DNA of 64,000 bases from Vulgatibacter incomptus (GCF_001263175.1 NZ_CP012332.1:2849501-2913500); one strand, 5' to 3'; shown: positions 49,714-59,753, counted from the stretch's first letter. Program-made: numbers and translations. The notes: generated by a model not told the origin, from the sequence alone.

Positions 49714-52700
49714 GTGGAGCGTGCCTATGAGATCGTCGAGACGCTCTCCCGCGAGGGAGGGCGCCTCCTCCGGCGGGCCGTTCGACGATCGGACGACCGG
49801 CGCGTGCTCCTGGAGACGATCCCCACGGGCGCCGCGCAGGCCCTGGCGGCGGACCGGCTCCGCAACGACCTCGAGATCGGGCGCTCTCTCGAGCGCCCGC
49901 ATCTGATCCGCTCCCTCGCCCTCGAATCGATCGACGGCTCCCTCGTCCTCGTCCGCGACGACGTGGGCGCCGATCCCCTCACGGGCCTGCTGGGCGATCC
50001 GCTGCCCATCGAGACCTTCCTCGACCTGGCCCGATCGATGGCCCTGGCCCTCGAGGAGCTCCACGAGGAGCGGGTCGTCCACCGCGACGTGAAGCCCGAC
50101 GCCTTCCTCGCGGACCCCGACACCGGGAAGGCCTGGCTCTTCCGCTTCGGCCTCTCGTCCCGCTCGTCCCCGGAGCGGCCCCGCGTGCTCCTCCCCGACC
50201 TGGTCGAGGGCTCGCTGCCGTACATCTCCCCTGAGCAGACCGGCAGGATGAACCGCCCGATCGACGGTCGCTCCGACCTCTATTCGCTGGGCATCACCTT
50301 CTTCCAGATGCTGGTCGGACGCCTGCCCTTCGAGGCCGCGGATCCCGGCGAGTGGATCCACCTCCAGGTCGCGAGCCCGGTTCCCCCGCCGGCCACGCTC
50401 TCCCCCCACGTCCCCGACGACCTCTCCCGGATCGTCGTCCACCTCACCGCCAAGATGCCCGAGGAGCGCTACCAGACCGCCGCGGGCCTGAGGCGCGACC
50501 TCGAGGATTGCAAGCGGCAGTGGAAGGAGACCGGCCGGATCGAGCTCCCGACGCTCGGCGCCTCGGACGTCTCCGCGAGACTCCAGCTTCCCCAGCGCCT
50601 CTTCGGACGCGACGAAGAGAAGGCGATCCTCGAAGGAGCGCTCGAGGATGTCGCGAGCTCCGGCAAGCCGGCCCTCACCGTGATCACCGGTGCGTCGGGG
50701 GTCGGCAAGTCGTCCCTGGTGCACGGCTTGCTCCGCCCCCTCGCCAGCCGGCGCGGGATCTTCCTCTCGGGCAAGTTCGATTCGATCCGGCGCGGCGTCC
50801 CCTACTCCACCATCGCCCACGCGTGCCGGGAGGCCCTGCGGGGCATCCTCGGCGAGCCGGAGGAGACCCTCGCGTCGTGGCGGCGCCGCCTGGCCGAAGC
50901 CCTCGGGGAGAACGGGCAGATCCTGGTCGAGCTCCTGCCCGAGCTCGAAGCCATCGTCGGCCCGCAGGAGGAGGTCTCCCCGCTCCCCTACGTCGAAGCC
51001 CGGAAGCGATTCATGCGGGTCTTCTCCCGATTCCTGCAGGTCTTCGCCACCCGCGAGCACCCGGTCGTCCTCTTCCTGGACGACCTCCAGTGGAGCGATC
51101 CCGAGAGCCTCGAGCTCCTCGAGCACGTGCTCTCCCAGCCCGACGCCGGCCCCATTCTCGTGGCCTGCGCCTGGCGGGAGCAGGAGGTTGGCCCTTCGGT
51201 CCTCTCCTGGCTGGGCCGGATCCAGGAGCGCGGCGTGCCCACGACCGAGCTCGGCCTGGGACCGCTCGAGAAGGACGCCATCGAAGAGCTCCTCTCCGCC
51301 GCTCTCCTGGGGCCCGCAGAGGAGGTCCGGTCGCTCGCCGGGCTCGTCCTCGCGAAGACCGGCGGGAACCCCTTCTTCGCGCTCCAATTCCTGTCCGAGC
51401 TCGTCGACGATCGGCTCCTGCGCTTCGATCCCGAGGCGCACCTCTGGCGCTGGGATCTGGCGGCGATCGAGCGCCAGGGCTTCACAGAGAACGTGGTGGA
51501 GCTCCTGGCCTCGCGCCTGGGCCGCCTCCCGGAGGAGACGCGCGACGTCCTCCGGATCGCCGCCTGCATGGGCCACTCCGCGGACCTCCGGGCTCTCGCG
51601 ATCGTCATGGAGCGCCCCGGCGACGAGATCCGCAAAGCGCTGCAACCGGCCCTCGAGCAGGGGCTCATGACCCTGCGCTCGGACGACGCCACCGCGGAGC
51701 GCTTCCGCTTCGTCCACGACCGGATCCAGCACGCCGCATACCGGCTCCTGCCGGAGGATCGGAGGGCCCAGGCCCACCTCCGGATCGGCCGTCTGCTCCT
51801 GCAGGCCGCTCCCCGGGAGGAGCCGGGGGAAGAAGAGGGGATCTTCGAGCTCGCGGCCCACTTCAACCTCGCGCGCGAGCTGCTGGGGTCAGACGAGAAG
51901 CTCGAGGCGGCCCGGCTCGACCTCGCCGCGGGCCGGCGGGCGATGGACTCGTCCGCTTTCGCTACCGCGCTCGATTTCTTCTCCATCGGCTCCGGGCTGT
52001 TGCCAGAGGACGCCTGGGAACGTCACGGCGACCTGGCCTTTCCCCTCCACCTCGGCTGGGCGAATTGCGCGTTCCTCACGGGCGACAGGTCCCAGGCCGA
52101 CGAGCTCCTCGAGGACCTGAAGGCGCGCGCTCGCGGCCCGGAGGAGATCGCCTCGGTCGCGACCTCGGCGATCTACCTCCACACGATCCGCCAGGAGGTC
52201 AGGCAGGCAGTGGAGGTGGCCCTGGACGCCCTGCAGCGCCTCGGCCTCGATTCGCCCGTTCGCCCCACGAGTGAACAGGTCGATCGCGAGCACGACGCCT
52301 TCGAGGAGGCGCTCGGCGGAGAGCCGATCTCCTCGCTCCTCGACCTTCCTCGAGCGAAGAGCGAGAGGGTCGCCGCGATTGCGGACATCGTGAGGGTCGT
52401 GGCGGTCCCGGCCTTCTACACCGATCTCCACCTGATGGCCGGGCTGATGTTGATCTCTTCGACACTCAACGTGAAAGAAGGAAACCCCGACGCCGCCGCT
52501 CCGAACTACGCCGCCCTGGGGATGGCCGTGGCCCACCTCTTCGGCCGCTACCGGAAGGCCTACGACCTCGGGAAGCTCGGGCGCGACCTCGTCGATCGCC
52601 GGAAGCTGGAGCCCTACCGCGCCCAGACCTACATCCTCGCCGCGTTCACGAACCAGTGGCGCGAGCCCCTCAGCGCCGGCCTCTCGCTGGCCGACAGCGC

Positions 52701-55365
52701 CTTCGTCTCGGCGACCCGCACCGGAGACCTCACCTACGCCTGCTACGTCCGGTGCGACCGGATCTCCCTCCTCCTCGCCATGGGCGTCCCCCTCCCGGAG
52801 ATCGAGCGCGAATGCCTGGACTCCCTCGAGTACGTGGCCGGGATCGGCTATCCGCTCGTGACCACTGTCGTCACGGACCAGCTCCGCCTGGTGAAGAGCC
52901 TCCGCGGAGACACCGAGAGCCTCGGCTCCTTCGACGGGGAGGATTTCAGCGAGGCGGACTTCGATCGCGAGCTCGAAGCGTACCGGTCCACCTCGCCGAT
53001 CGCGATCTGCTGGCACTGGATCCGGAAGCAGGTCGCGCTCGTCCACGCCGCCCGATTCGACGAGGCCCTCGACGCGGCGGAGAAGGCGCAGGAGCTCATA
53101 TGGACCTCGCCCTCGTTCACCGAGGTCCCCGAGCACCACTTCCACCGCGCGATGGCCCTCGCCGGGACCCTCACCGAAGGGGATGTCGATCCGGAGCGCT
53201 TTCGGAGCCTGCGCGAAGAGCTCGAGCGCTTTCGCGTCTGGGCCGAGGGATGCAAGGCCACCTTCGGCCACAGGCACGACCTCCTCGCCGCGGAGGTCGC
53301 GCGACTGGAAGACCGGGAGCTCGACGCGGTCCGCGCCTACGACGCCGCCATCCTGGGCGCGCGGGAGAACCGCTTCCTTCAGGACGAGGCCCTCGCCTTC
53401 GAGCGCTCCGCTGCCTTCACCCACGCTCGCGGCTTCGCGATCGGCGCGGAGCTCCGGTTGCGAGAAGCGCGCCGCTGCTACCGGCAATGGGGCGCGGACG
53501 GGAAGGTGCGGGATCTCGAGGAACGCTTCCCTGCGCTCGCCGAGGCCGCCCCGACGGCCGCCGTCTCCCTCCCCGCCGAGCGCCTCGACTGGATGGCACT
53601 GGCGAAGGCCGCCCAGGCGATCTCGAAGGAGGTCGATCTCCCGTCGCTCCTCTCACCCCTGGTGCGCTCCGTCCTCGAGCAGGGAGGCGCGCGCCGCGCC
53701 TGCTTCGTTTTCCTGCGGGACGGCGAGCCGCGGATCCTGGCGGAGGCGACTCTCGCCCCTTCGGGTGTCGAGACCCGATCCCTCGACGAGCCCCTCTCCC
53801 CGGAGCTCGTCCCCACGTCGATCGTCCAGCTCGTCCTTCGCACGGGCGAGCGGGTCGTGATCGGAGACGCCATCGCCTCTGGCCCGACCGAGGACGAGTA
53901 CTTCGTCCGGAGGCATCCTCGCTCCGTTCTCTGTCTACCGATCCTCCGGAAGGGAGAGGCCGTCGCGGCCCTCTACCTCGAGAACGATCTCGTCGCGGGA
54001 GCGTTCTCGTCGCGGCGCCTCGCCGCCCTCGAGCTCCTGGCCGGCCAGGCGGCGATCTCGGTGGAGGCCTCGGCGGTGTCGGCGCGGGAGCTGGCCGATC
54101 GGAAAGCGGCGGAGGCCGAGCAGGAGCGGACCGAGCTCCTGGATCGGATCACCGCCTCGCTCTCCGGGTCCCTCGATCTACGGGAGCAGTCCACGCGGCT
54201 GGTTCGGGCGTTCGCCGCGACGCTCGCCGACGGCGCGATCGTCTTCCCCGTCGACGAGGAGGGCACCTTCCTCGAGCCGTCCTACGCGATTGCCCCCGAG
54301 CTGGACTCCAAGGCGTTCCGCCCGCTGGCAGGCTATCGGCCCTACAAGGAATCGCGCGTTCCCGCAGGCCGCGCGGTCGCGACCGGCGAGTCGGTCTTCC
54401 TTCCAGAGATGGATGACGACACCATCCGCGAATACACGGACGACGAAACGCAGTCCGAGTTCGTTCGTTCCCTGGGCGTGCACTCGCTGATCGCGTCACC
54501 CATGATCTCGGGTGGCCGCGTGATCGGCGCCATCGTGCTGGTCCGCTTCGAGACGAAGCGCCCCTTCGAGCCGGCGGATCTCGAGCTCCTGGAGGAGCTC
54601 GCGCAGCGGGCGGCCTTCTCCCTCGACAACGCCCGGCTCTACAACGCCGCGCAGGCCGCGATCCGCCTCCGGGACGACTTCGTCTCGATCGCCTCCCACG
54701 AGCTGCGCACGCCCCTGACCAGCCTCCAGCTCATCATCCAGCGCCTCGAGAAACGGATCACCTCGATGACGTCCGAGCAGGTGAAGAACGCCCTCGCGCT
54801 GGCAGGCAGGCAGATTCGACGGCTGATCCGGCTGGTCGGCCGCCTCCTCGACGTCGGCCAGGTGGAGGCCGGAAAGCTGCAGATCCATCGGCAGGACTTC
54901 GACCTTGGCGAGCTCGTCGAGGAGGCCGTCGACCAGCTCGCCGACGAGCTCGCCCGCGCGGACGCCGACGTCCGGCTCGAAACCCCGAAGGGCGTCGTCG
55001 GGAGCTGGGACGAGGTCCGGATCGGCCAGGTGGTCACCAACCTCCTCACCAACGCGATCAAGTTCGGGCGCGGCTCTCCGATCGAGATCGAGGTCGGGCA
55101 GGAGGACGGGATCGCGCGCATCGACGTGACCGACCACGGGCCGGGGATCGCGCCCGAGATCCAGGAGCGGCTCTTCCGCCGCTTCTCTCGCGGCGTCTCG
55201 TCGCGCCACTACGGCGGCATGGGCCTCGGGCTCTACGTCTCCCGGCGGATCGTCGAGGCCCACGGCGGCAGCATCGGCGTCGAGAGCGAGGAGGGCGAAG
55301 GCGCCCGGTTCACGGTGGAGCTGCCCGTCGAACCGCCCGCTCACGACGCGTCCTCCGCTCCCTGA
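49714..55365 (+). CDS. Giant sensor: pseudokinase, STAND ATPase, GAF domains and histidine kinase
   Basis: About 1883 residues. Residues 1-290 have the layout of a protein kinase, but the catalytic positions have changed: E34 in place of the ATP-binding Lys, HRDVKPDA with A130 for Asn, and RFG (R144) for DFG. It is probably a pseudokinase. Next, an AAA/STAND ATPase with Walker A GASGVGKSS (from 326) and Walker B VVLFLDDLQ (D456), a long helical TPR-like region, two GAF-like domains, HisKA (SIASHELRTPLT, H1662) and HATPase (NLLTNAIKF, GMGLGLYVS). The start is uncertain; GTG 49714 lies 35 bp after nrfA. Myxobacteria have many such fusions. Its signal is unknown; co-location suggests control of nitrite reduction or response to redox. 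Confidence 0.85.
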   Translation: MERAYEIVETLSREGGRLLRRAVRRSDDRRVLLETIPTGAAQALAADRLRNDLEIGRSLERPHLIRSLALESIDGSLVLVRDDVGADPLTGLLGDPLPIETFLDLARSMALALEELHEERVVHRDVKPDAFLADPDTGKAWLFRFGLSSRSSPERPRVLLPDLVEGSLPYISPEQTGRMNRPIDGRSDLYSLGITFFQMLVGRLPFEAADPGEWIHLQVASPVPPPATLSPHVPDDLSRIVVHLTAKMPEERYQTAAGLRRDLEDCKRQWKETGRIELPTLGASDVSARLQLPQRLFGRDEEKAILEGALEDVASSGKPALTVITGASGVGKSSLVHGLLRPLASRRGIFLSGKFDSIRRGVPYSTIAHACREALRGILGEPEETLASWRRRLAEALGENGQILVELLPELEAIVGPQEEVSPLPYVEARKRFMRVFSRFLQVFATREHPVVLFLDDLQWSDPESLELLEHVLSQPDAGPILVACAWREQEVGPSVLSWLGRIQERGVPTTELGLGPLEKDAIEELLSAALLGPAEEVRSLAGLVLAKTGGNPFFALQFLSELVDDRLLRFDPEAHLWRWDLAAIERQGFTENVVELLASRLGRLPEETRDVLRIAACMGHSADLRALAIVMERPGDEIRKALQPALEQGLMTLRSDDATAERFRFVHDRIQHAAYRLLPEDRRAQAHLRIGRLLLQAAPREEPGEEEGIFELAAHFNLARELLGSDEKLEAARLDLAAGRRAMDSSAFATALDFFSIGSGLLPEDAWERHGDLAFPLHLGWANCAFLTGDRSQADELLEDLKARARGPEEIASVATSAIYLHTIRQEVRQAVEVALDALQRLGLDSPVRPTSEQVDREHDAFEEALGGEPISSLLDLPRAKSERVAAIADIVRVVAVPAFYTDLHLMAGLMLISSTLNVKEGNPDAAAPNYAALGMAVAHLFGRYRKAYDLGKLGRDLVDRRKLEPYRAQTYILAAFTNQWREPLSAGLSLADSAFVSATRTGDLTYACYVRCDRISLLLAMGVPLPEIERECLDSLEYVAGIGYPLVTTVVTDQLRLVKSLRGDTESLGSFDGEDFSEADFDRELEAYRSTSPIAICWHWIRKQVALVHAARFDEALDAAEKAQELIWTSPSFTEVPEHHFHRAMALAGTLTEGDVDPERFRSLREELERFRVWAEGCKATFGHRHDLLAAEVARLEDRELDAVRAYDAAILGARENRFLQDEALAFERSAAFTHARGFAIGAELRLREARRCYRQWGADGKVRDLEERFPALAEAAPTAAVSLPAERLDWMALAKAAQAISKEVDLPSLLSPLVRSVLEQGGARRACFVFLRDGEPRILAEATLAPSGVETRSLDEPLSPELVPTSIVQLVLRTGERVVIGDAIASGPTEDEYFVRRHPRSVLCLPILRKGEAVAALYLENDLVAGAFSSRRLAALELLAGQAAISVEASAVSARELADRKAAEAEQERTELLDRITASLSGSLDLREQSTRLVRAFAATLADGAIVFPVDEEGTFLEPSYAIAPELDSKAFRPLAGYRPYKESRVPAGRAVATGESVFLPEMDDDTIREYTDDETQSEFVRSLGVHSLIASPMISGGRVIGAIVLVRFETKRPFEPADLELLEELAQRAAFSLDNARLYNAAQAAIRLRDDFVSIASHELRTPLTSLQLIIQRLEKRITSMTSEQVKNALALAGRQIRRLIRLVGRLLDVGQVEAGKLQIHRQDFDLGELVEEAVDQLADELARADADVRLETPKGVVGSWDEVRIGQVVTNLLTNAIKFGRGSPIEIEVGQEDGIARIDVTDHGPGIAPEIQERLFRRFSRGVSSRHYGGMGLGLYVSRRIVEAHGGSIGVESEEGEGARFTVELPVEPPAHDASSAP

Positions 55366-55387
55366 CCACCGTCGCTTCGTTGCGTAC

Positions 55388-55394
55388 TTGTCAC
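55388..55394 (+). promoter_or_regulatory. Weak Pho-box half-site before the porin
   Basis: TTGTCAC matches the right half of the Pho box at 56779-56785. The second half, 11 bp upstream, matches only 3 of 7 bases. Weak evidence of PhoB control. Confidence 0.3.
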
Positions 55395-55481
55395 AAAGTC
55401 GCCGCGCGGCCGTCGCGGCCTGGGCGGATTCTCGCCGCGTAAACGTCGTGGCGCTGCCACATCAAGGAAGCCCTCATCTCG

Positions 55482-56636
55482 ATGCGATCGAAACTTCTTG
55501 CGGCACTCGCAGCCCTCTTCCTCCCCGCCGTCGCCTTCGGAGAAACGGAGACCGCGGCCATGCCGGTCGCGGCACGCGACGACCGCCTCATCCTCGACAG
55601 CCTCCGCCTCCGGATCTCCGGCGTGATCTTCGCCCACTGGAGCTACGACACCGCCCAGGCCAATCCCGAGGGCCCCGGCACGAACGGCGCCAACCGCTTC
55701 GACCTCACCCGCACCTACATCAACATCGAGCCTCAGGTGAGCCGCAACATCTCGCTCCGGATCACCCCGGACATCACCCGCGTGAGCGATCCGGACGGCA
55801 GCCTGAACGGCAGCCTCGCCCTCCGGCTCAAGTACGCCTACGCCCAGTTCGCCGACGTCCTCCCCGACGTCCGGGTGAAGGGCGGCCTCCAGCAGACGGC
55901 CTACATCGACTTCGAGGACTCCATCTGGAAGTACCGCGTCCTCGGCCCTGCGGCGCTGGAGCTCTTCACCGGCGTCTCCTCGGCGGATCTCGGCGTCGGC
56001 GCCTGGGGCAAGCACCTGGGCGGCCTCGTCGACTACCAGGTGCTCCTGAGCGGCGGCGACGGCTACACCAAGGGCCCGCAGACCGCGAGGAACGCGGCCA
56101 AGTACAAGGAGGGCGCCGCCCGCCTCACCATCGCGCCCTTCGCCACCTCTGGCGGCTACCTCCTCGAGGGGCTGCGCCTCACCGCCTTCGCCCAGTACGC
56201 GATCCGGCAGAAGGTCGCCGACAAGGACGTCGAGCGGATTCGCGTGATGGGCCTCGCGAGCTGGGAGACCCCCTACGGCACCCTGGCCGTGAGCGCCGGC
56301 CCGACCTGGGACGATGACGTCGGCGAGAACGCCCTCGGCGAGGCGACCGTCACCAACCGGAAGGGCGTCCTCGCCTCCACCTTCGGCTTCGTCAACCTGC
56401 CGGCGAACCTCCGCCTGGTCGGCCGCTACGACCACTTCACCCCGAACACCGACGAGGAGGCGAGGGCCGAAACCTCCGGGAACCGCACCCGCCTCATCGC
56501 CGGCCTCGCCTACCGCGTCACCGACCTGGTCCAGGTCATCGGCGACTACCAGCGCTTCGGCTTCGAGCACCCCGAGAAGACCGGCCCCAAGGACCCGAGC
56601 TCCGCGGTCTTCGTCCACCTCGACGCCCGCTACTAA
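55482..56636 (+). CDS. Outer-membrane porin, possibly phosphate-selective
   Basis: A 384-residue protein with a signal peptide (LLAALAALFLPAVAFGE) and regular amphipathic beta strands ending in the aromatic VFVHLDARY, the usual porin C-terminus. Blocks such as FDLTRTYINIEP and LALRLKYAYAQF resemble OprO/OprP-like phosphate porins. Its position 190 bp before pstS suggests phosphate uptake across the outer membrane. Anion selectivity is not proven. Confidence 0.75.
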   Translation: MRSKLLAALAALFLPAVAFGETETAAMPVAARDDRLILDSLRLRISGVIFAHWSYDTAQANPEGPGTNGANRFDLTRTYINIEPQVSRNISLRITPDITRVSDPDGSLNGSLALRLKYAYAQFADVLPDVRVKGGLQQTAYIDFEDSIWKYRVLGPAALELFTGVSSADLGVGAWGKHLGGLVDYQVLLSGGDGYTKGPQTARNAAKYKEGAARLTIAPFATSGGYLLEGLRLTAFAQYAIRQKVADKDVERIRVMGLASWETPYGTLAVSAGPTWDDDVGENALGEATVTNRKGVLASTFGFVNLPANLRLVGRYDHFTPNTDEEARAETSGNRTRLIAGLAYRVTDLVQVIGDYQRFGFEHPEKTGPKDPSSAVFVHLDARY

Positions 56637-56645
56637 GGCCGGAGC

Positions 56646-56747
56646 GGATGAAGAAATCGGCCCCGCCAAAGCGGGACCGACTTCTTCAGCCGCGCTCCGC
56701 GCGGAAACGCTCTTCTTTTCGTCTGCTCCGCCTTCGGCTCCGCCCGG
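56646..56747. repeat. Structured intergenic repeat, copy 2
   Basis: GAAGAAATCGG (56650-56660) and CCGACTTCTTC (56677-56687) form a stem with one mismatch; CCCGC and GCGGG pair inside. A CCGCGCTCCGCGCGG hairpin and CTGCTCCGCCTTCGGCTC follow, in the same order as copy 1 at 33882. It starts 10 bp after the porin stop. Confidence 0.8.
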
Positions 56748-56767
56748 CCCAGGGATTCGTTTCCAAT

Positions 56768-56785
56768 CTGTCACACGTTTGTCAC
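56768..56785 (+). promoter_or_regulatory. Pho box upstream of pstS
   Basis: CTGTCACACGTTTGTCAC: two 7-bp direct repeats (CTGTCAC at 56768-56774, TTGTCAC at 56779-56785) spaced 11 bp apart, as in PhoB sites. It ends 40 bp before the pstS start. This is the expected binding site for the PhoB encoded at 45530. Confidence 0.8.
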
Positions 56786-56824
56786 ACGGCCCGCCTAGCG
56801 TGCGCGGCCCGAACTGGAGGTCCT

Positions 56825-57709
56825 ATGACCCGCCGCATCCTCGCAGCACTCGCCACCGCAACCCTGCTCGCCTCCTGCACCAGCAAGGACAAGGCCGCCG
56901 GCACGCCCGCCGAGGGCTCGTCCGAGAAGCCCGCCGCCTCCGCCGCTCTCACGGTGAAGGGCTCCGACACCATGGTGCTCCTCGCCCAGCGCCTCGCCGA
57001 GAGCTTCATGGCGAAGAACGCGGGCAAGGTCGTCCAGGTGACCGGCGGCGGCAGCGGAACGGGCATCGCCGCCCTGATCAACGGCACCACCGCCATCGCC
57101 AACGCCTCCCGCCCCATCAACGAGAAGGAGAAGACGCAGGTCCTCGAGACCCGCGGCAAGGGCGCGGTCGAGACGAAGATCGCCCTCGACGGGATCGCGA
57201 TCTACGTCCACGAGGCCAACCCCGTGAAGGAGCTCGACCTCGAGCAGCTCGCGAAGATCTACCTGGGCAAGGTGAAGAACTGGAAGGAGGTCGGCGGCGA
57301 GGACTCCGCCATCGTGCTCTACGGGCGCGAGAACAACTCCGGCACCTACGCCTACTTCAAGGAGCACGTGCTCCGTGACGAGGACTTCGCCGACGAGACC
57401 CAGACCCTCCCCGGCACGGCGGCCGTGGTCCACGCGGTGGCCAAGGATCCCAAGGCGATCGGCTACGGCGGCATCGCCTACGGCACCGGCGTCCGCGCGG
57501 TCCCCGTGAAGAAGGAGGCGTCGTCGGCCGCCGTCGAGCCGTCCATGGAGAACGTGACCAACGGCTCCTACCCGATCAGCCGCTTCCTCTACATGTACAC
57601 GGTGGGCGAGCCGACGGGCGACGCCAAGGACTTCCTCGGCTTCGCGCTCTCCGAGGAGGGCCAGGGCCTCGCGACCAAGGCGGGCTACTACCCCCTGCCG
57701 AAGCCGTAG
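56825..57709 (+). CDS. pstS: Phosphate-binding lipoprotein PstS
   Basis: A 294-residue lipoprotein with lipobox LLASC (C18) and a disordered linker. LTVKGSDTM and GGGSGTGIAALINGT are phosphate-binding loops, and RENNSGTYAYFKE another. High-affinity binding partner of PstCAB. ATG at 56825 with GGAGG at 56816-56820. A Pho box is upstream and a strong hairpin separates it from pstC. Confidence 0.93.
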   Translation: MTRRILAALATATLLASCTSKDKAAGTPAEGSSEKPAASAALTVKGSDTMVLLAQRLAESFMAKNAGKVVQVTGGGSGTGIAALINGTTAIANASRPINEKEKTQVLETRGKGAVETKIALDGIAIYVHEANPVKELDLEQLAKIYLGKVKNWKEVGGEDSAIVLYGRENNSGTYAYFKEHVLRDEDFADETQTLPGTAAVVHAVAKDPKAIGYGGIAYGTGVRAVPVKKEASSAAVEPSMENVTNGSYPISRFLYMYTVGEPTGDAKDFLGFALSEEGQGLATKAGYYPLPKP

Positions 57710-57720
57710 TTGACGAAAAC

Positions 57721-57751
57721 AAGAGCGAGCGCGACAACCGCGCTCGCTCTT
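57721..57751 (+). terminator. Hairpin between pstS and pstC
   Basis: AAGAGCGAGCGCG (57721-57733) pairs with CGCGCTCGCTCTT (57739-57751), a perfect 13-bp stem with a 5-nt loop, followed by CGCTTTG. Probably reduces read-through so that pstS mRNA exceeds pstCAB. Confidence 0.7.
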
Positions 57752-57811
57752 CGCTTTGTCGCCCTCCCCTCACCACGGGGCCAGTCGACACCAGCCCACC
57801 AAGGCCATTCG

Positions 57812-58843
57812 ATGCCGAGCGCCGAAGAACCCGAGCTGATCCTCCCGCAGCCCAACGTCTCGTCCCGTGAACCGGGTGCGAGCGGCACGCCGCTCCCCGG
57901 CCTCGCACGACGGCGGGCAGTCGATCGGCTGGCATCCTGGGGCATCAAGGCCGTCGCGTTCTCGGCGATCGCGGCGGTCGCACTGATCTTCGTCTTCGTC
58001 GTTCGCGAGGCGATCCCGGTCTTCGACTCGGCCGAGGTGAGGGAGGAAGTGACGCCCGCCTCGATGGTGCTGCCCCAGACCTGGGGCAAGGCCGAGGCTC
58101 CCTCCTTCCGCTGGCAGCCGGCGTCGAAGGTCCCCAAGTACAGCCTCGCGCCGCTGGTGGTCGGAACCTTCAAGGTCACGATCGTCGCGCTCCTCTTCGC
58201 GGTCCCCCTCGCGATCCTCGCGGCGGTCTTCTCCGCGGAGTTCGCGCCGCGGCGCCTGCGCGAGGTGGTCAAGCCCGCCATCGAGCTCCTCGCCGGGATC
58301 CCCTCCGTAGTCCTCGGCTTCTTCGCCCTGATGGTCCTGGCCACCTTCTTCCAGCAGACCTTCGGCTTCCACTACCGCCTGAACGCCATCGTCGCCGGCG
58401 TCGGCCTGGGCCTCACCATCATCCCGGTCGTCTACACCGTGAGCGAGGACGCCCTCATCGCGGTGCCCCGCGTCTACCGGGAGGCCTCCCTCGCCCTCGG
58501 CGCCTCCCGCGCCCGCACCGCCTGGTCCGTGATCCTCCCGGCGGCGTCGCCCGGCATCTTCGCCGCGGTGGTCCTCGGCTTCGGCCGCGCCATGGGCGAG
58601 ACGATGATCGTGCTCATGGCCTCGGGGAACGCGGCCATCCTCTCCGTCGACCCCTCCGACTCCGTGCGCACCATCCCCGCCACCATCGCGGCCGAGATGG
58701 GCGAGGTCGTCGTGGGCGGCGCCCACTGGTCCGTGCTCTTCCTCCTGGGAAGCTTCCTCTTCCTGGTGACCCTCACCTTCAACGGCCTCGGCGGCTGGTA
58801 CGTCGCGCGCCTGCGCCGCAAGCTCGGCGGCCTCACCGCATGA
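57812..58843 (+). CDS. pstC: Phosphate ABC permease PstC
   Basis: A 343-residue inner-membrane permease with six hydrophobic segments and the EAA-like loop [31 protein letters not shown] is typical of PstC. The N-terminal 40 residues are a Pro/Glu-rich cytoplasmic extension. I use ATG 57812 since the longer open frame would run through the hairpin. Overlaps pstA by 4 bp. Confidence 0.92.
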   Translation: MPSAEEPELILPQPNVSSREPGASGTPLPGLARRRAVDRLASWGIKAVAFSAIAAVALIFVFVVREAIPVFDSAEVREEVTPASMVLPQTWGKAEAPSFRWQPASKVPKYSLAPLVVGTFKVTIVALLFAVPLAILAAVFSAEFAPRRLREVVKPAIELLAGIPSVVLGFFALMVLATFFQQTFGFHYRLNAIVAGVGLGLTIIPVVYTVSEDALIAVPRVYREASLALGASRARTAWSVILPAASPGIFAAVVLGFGRAMGETMIVLMASGNAAILSVDPSDSVRTIPATIAAEMGEVVVGGAHWSVLFLLGSFLFLVTLTFNGLGGWYVARLRRKLGGLTA

Positions 58844-59745
58844 GACACTTCGCCGCCCACCAGCGCGCCAACGCCGCCTTCGCCGGCCTGACCGGGGGCG
58901 CTGCCCTCTCCATCCTGCTCGTCCTCGCCGTGATCCTCGGCGACGTGGCGATCAACGGCCTTCCCCGCCTCTCCTGGGAGTTCATCTCCGCGAGCCCCCG
59001 CGACGGGATGATGGCCGGCGGGATCTTCCCCGCGATCTTCGGCACCGTGCTCCTCGTGCTGCTCATGATCGTCGCCGTGATCCCGGTCGGCGTCCTCACT
59101 GCGGTCTACCTCTTCGAGTACGCGCGGCAGGAGTCCTTCTTCGCCCGCGCCGTCCGGAGCGCCGTCTACAACCTCTCCGGCGTCCCCTCGATCGTCTTCG
59201 GCCTCTTCGGCGTGGGCTTCTTCATCCAGTTCCTCGGCGGCAACATCGACAGGCTCTTCCTCGACGGACGGATGATGTGGGGCCAGCCGGCGATCCTGTG
59301 GTCGGCGCTGACACTTGCGGTGCTGACCCTGCCGGTGGTGATCGTCTCCACCGAGGAGGCGCTCCGCACGGTTCCTCGCGAGCACCGGGAGGCGGCCCTC
59401 GCCCTCGGGAGCACGAAGTTCGAGGCGGTCTTCCGGATCGTCCTCCCGCAGGCCATGCCCGGCATCCTGACCGGCGCGATCCTCGCCGTGGCCCGCGGCG
59501 CGGGAGAGACCGCGCCCATCCTCTTCACCGGCGCCGCCTACTTCCTGCCCCACCTCCCCACCCACGCCCACGACCAGTTCATGCACCTGGGCTACCACGT
59601 CTACGTGCTCGCAACGCAGTCGCCCGACATCGAGGCGACCCGGCCGCTCCTCTACGGGACGGTCCTCGTCCTCCTGCTGGTTACGGTGGTCCTCAACCTC
59701 GTCGCCATCACCCTGCGGAACCGCCTCCGGGCGGGCCGCGCCTGA
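58840..59745 (+). CDS. pstA: Phosphate ABC permease PstA
   Basis: A 301-residue membrane permease, six hydrophobic segments, with [18 protein letters not shown] as the EAA loop and the [18 protein letters not shown] block. The ATG overlaps the pstC stop (ATGA). Pairs with PstC to form the channel. Confidence 0.92.
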   Translation: MRHFAAHQRANAAFAGLTGGAALSILLVLAVILGDVAINGLPRLSWEFISASPRDGMMAGGIFPAIFGTVLLVLLMIVAVIPVGVLTAVYLFEYARQESFFARAVRSAVYNLSGVPSIVFGLFGVGFFIQFLGGNIDRLFLDGRMMWGQPAILWSALTLAVLTLPVVIVSTEEALRTVPREHREAALALGSTKFEAVFRIVLPQAMPGILTGAILAVARGAGETAPILFTGAAYFLPHLPTHAHDQFMHLGYHVYVLATQSPDIEATRPLLYGTVLVLLLVTVVLNLVAITLRNRLRAGRA

Positions 59746-59753
59746 AAGGCCCC

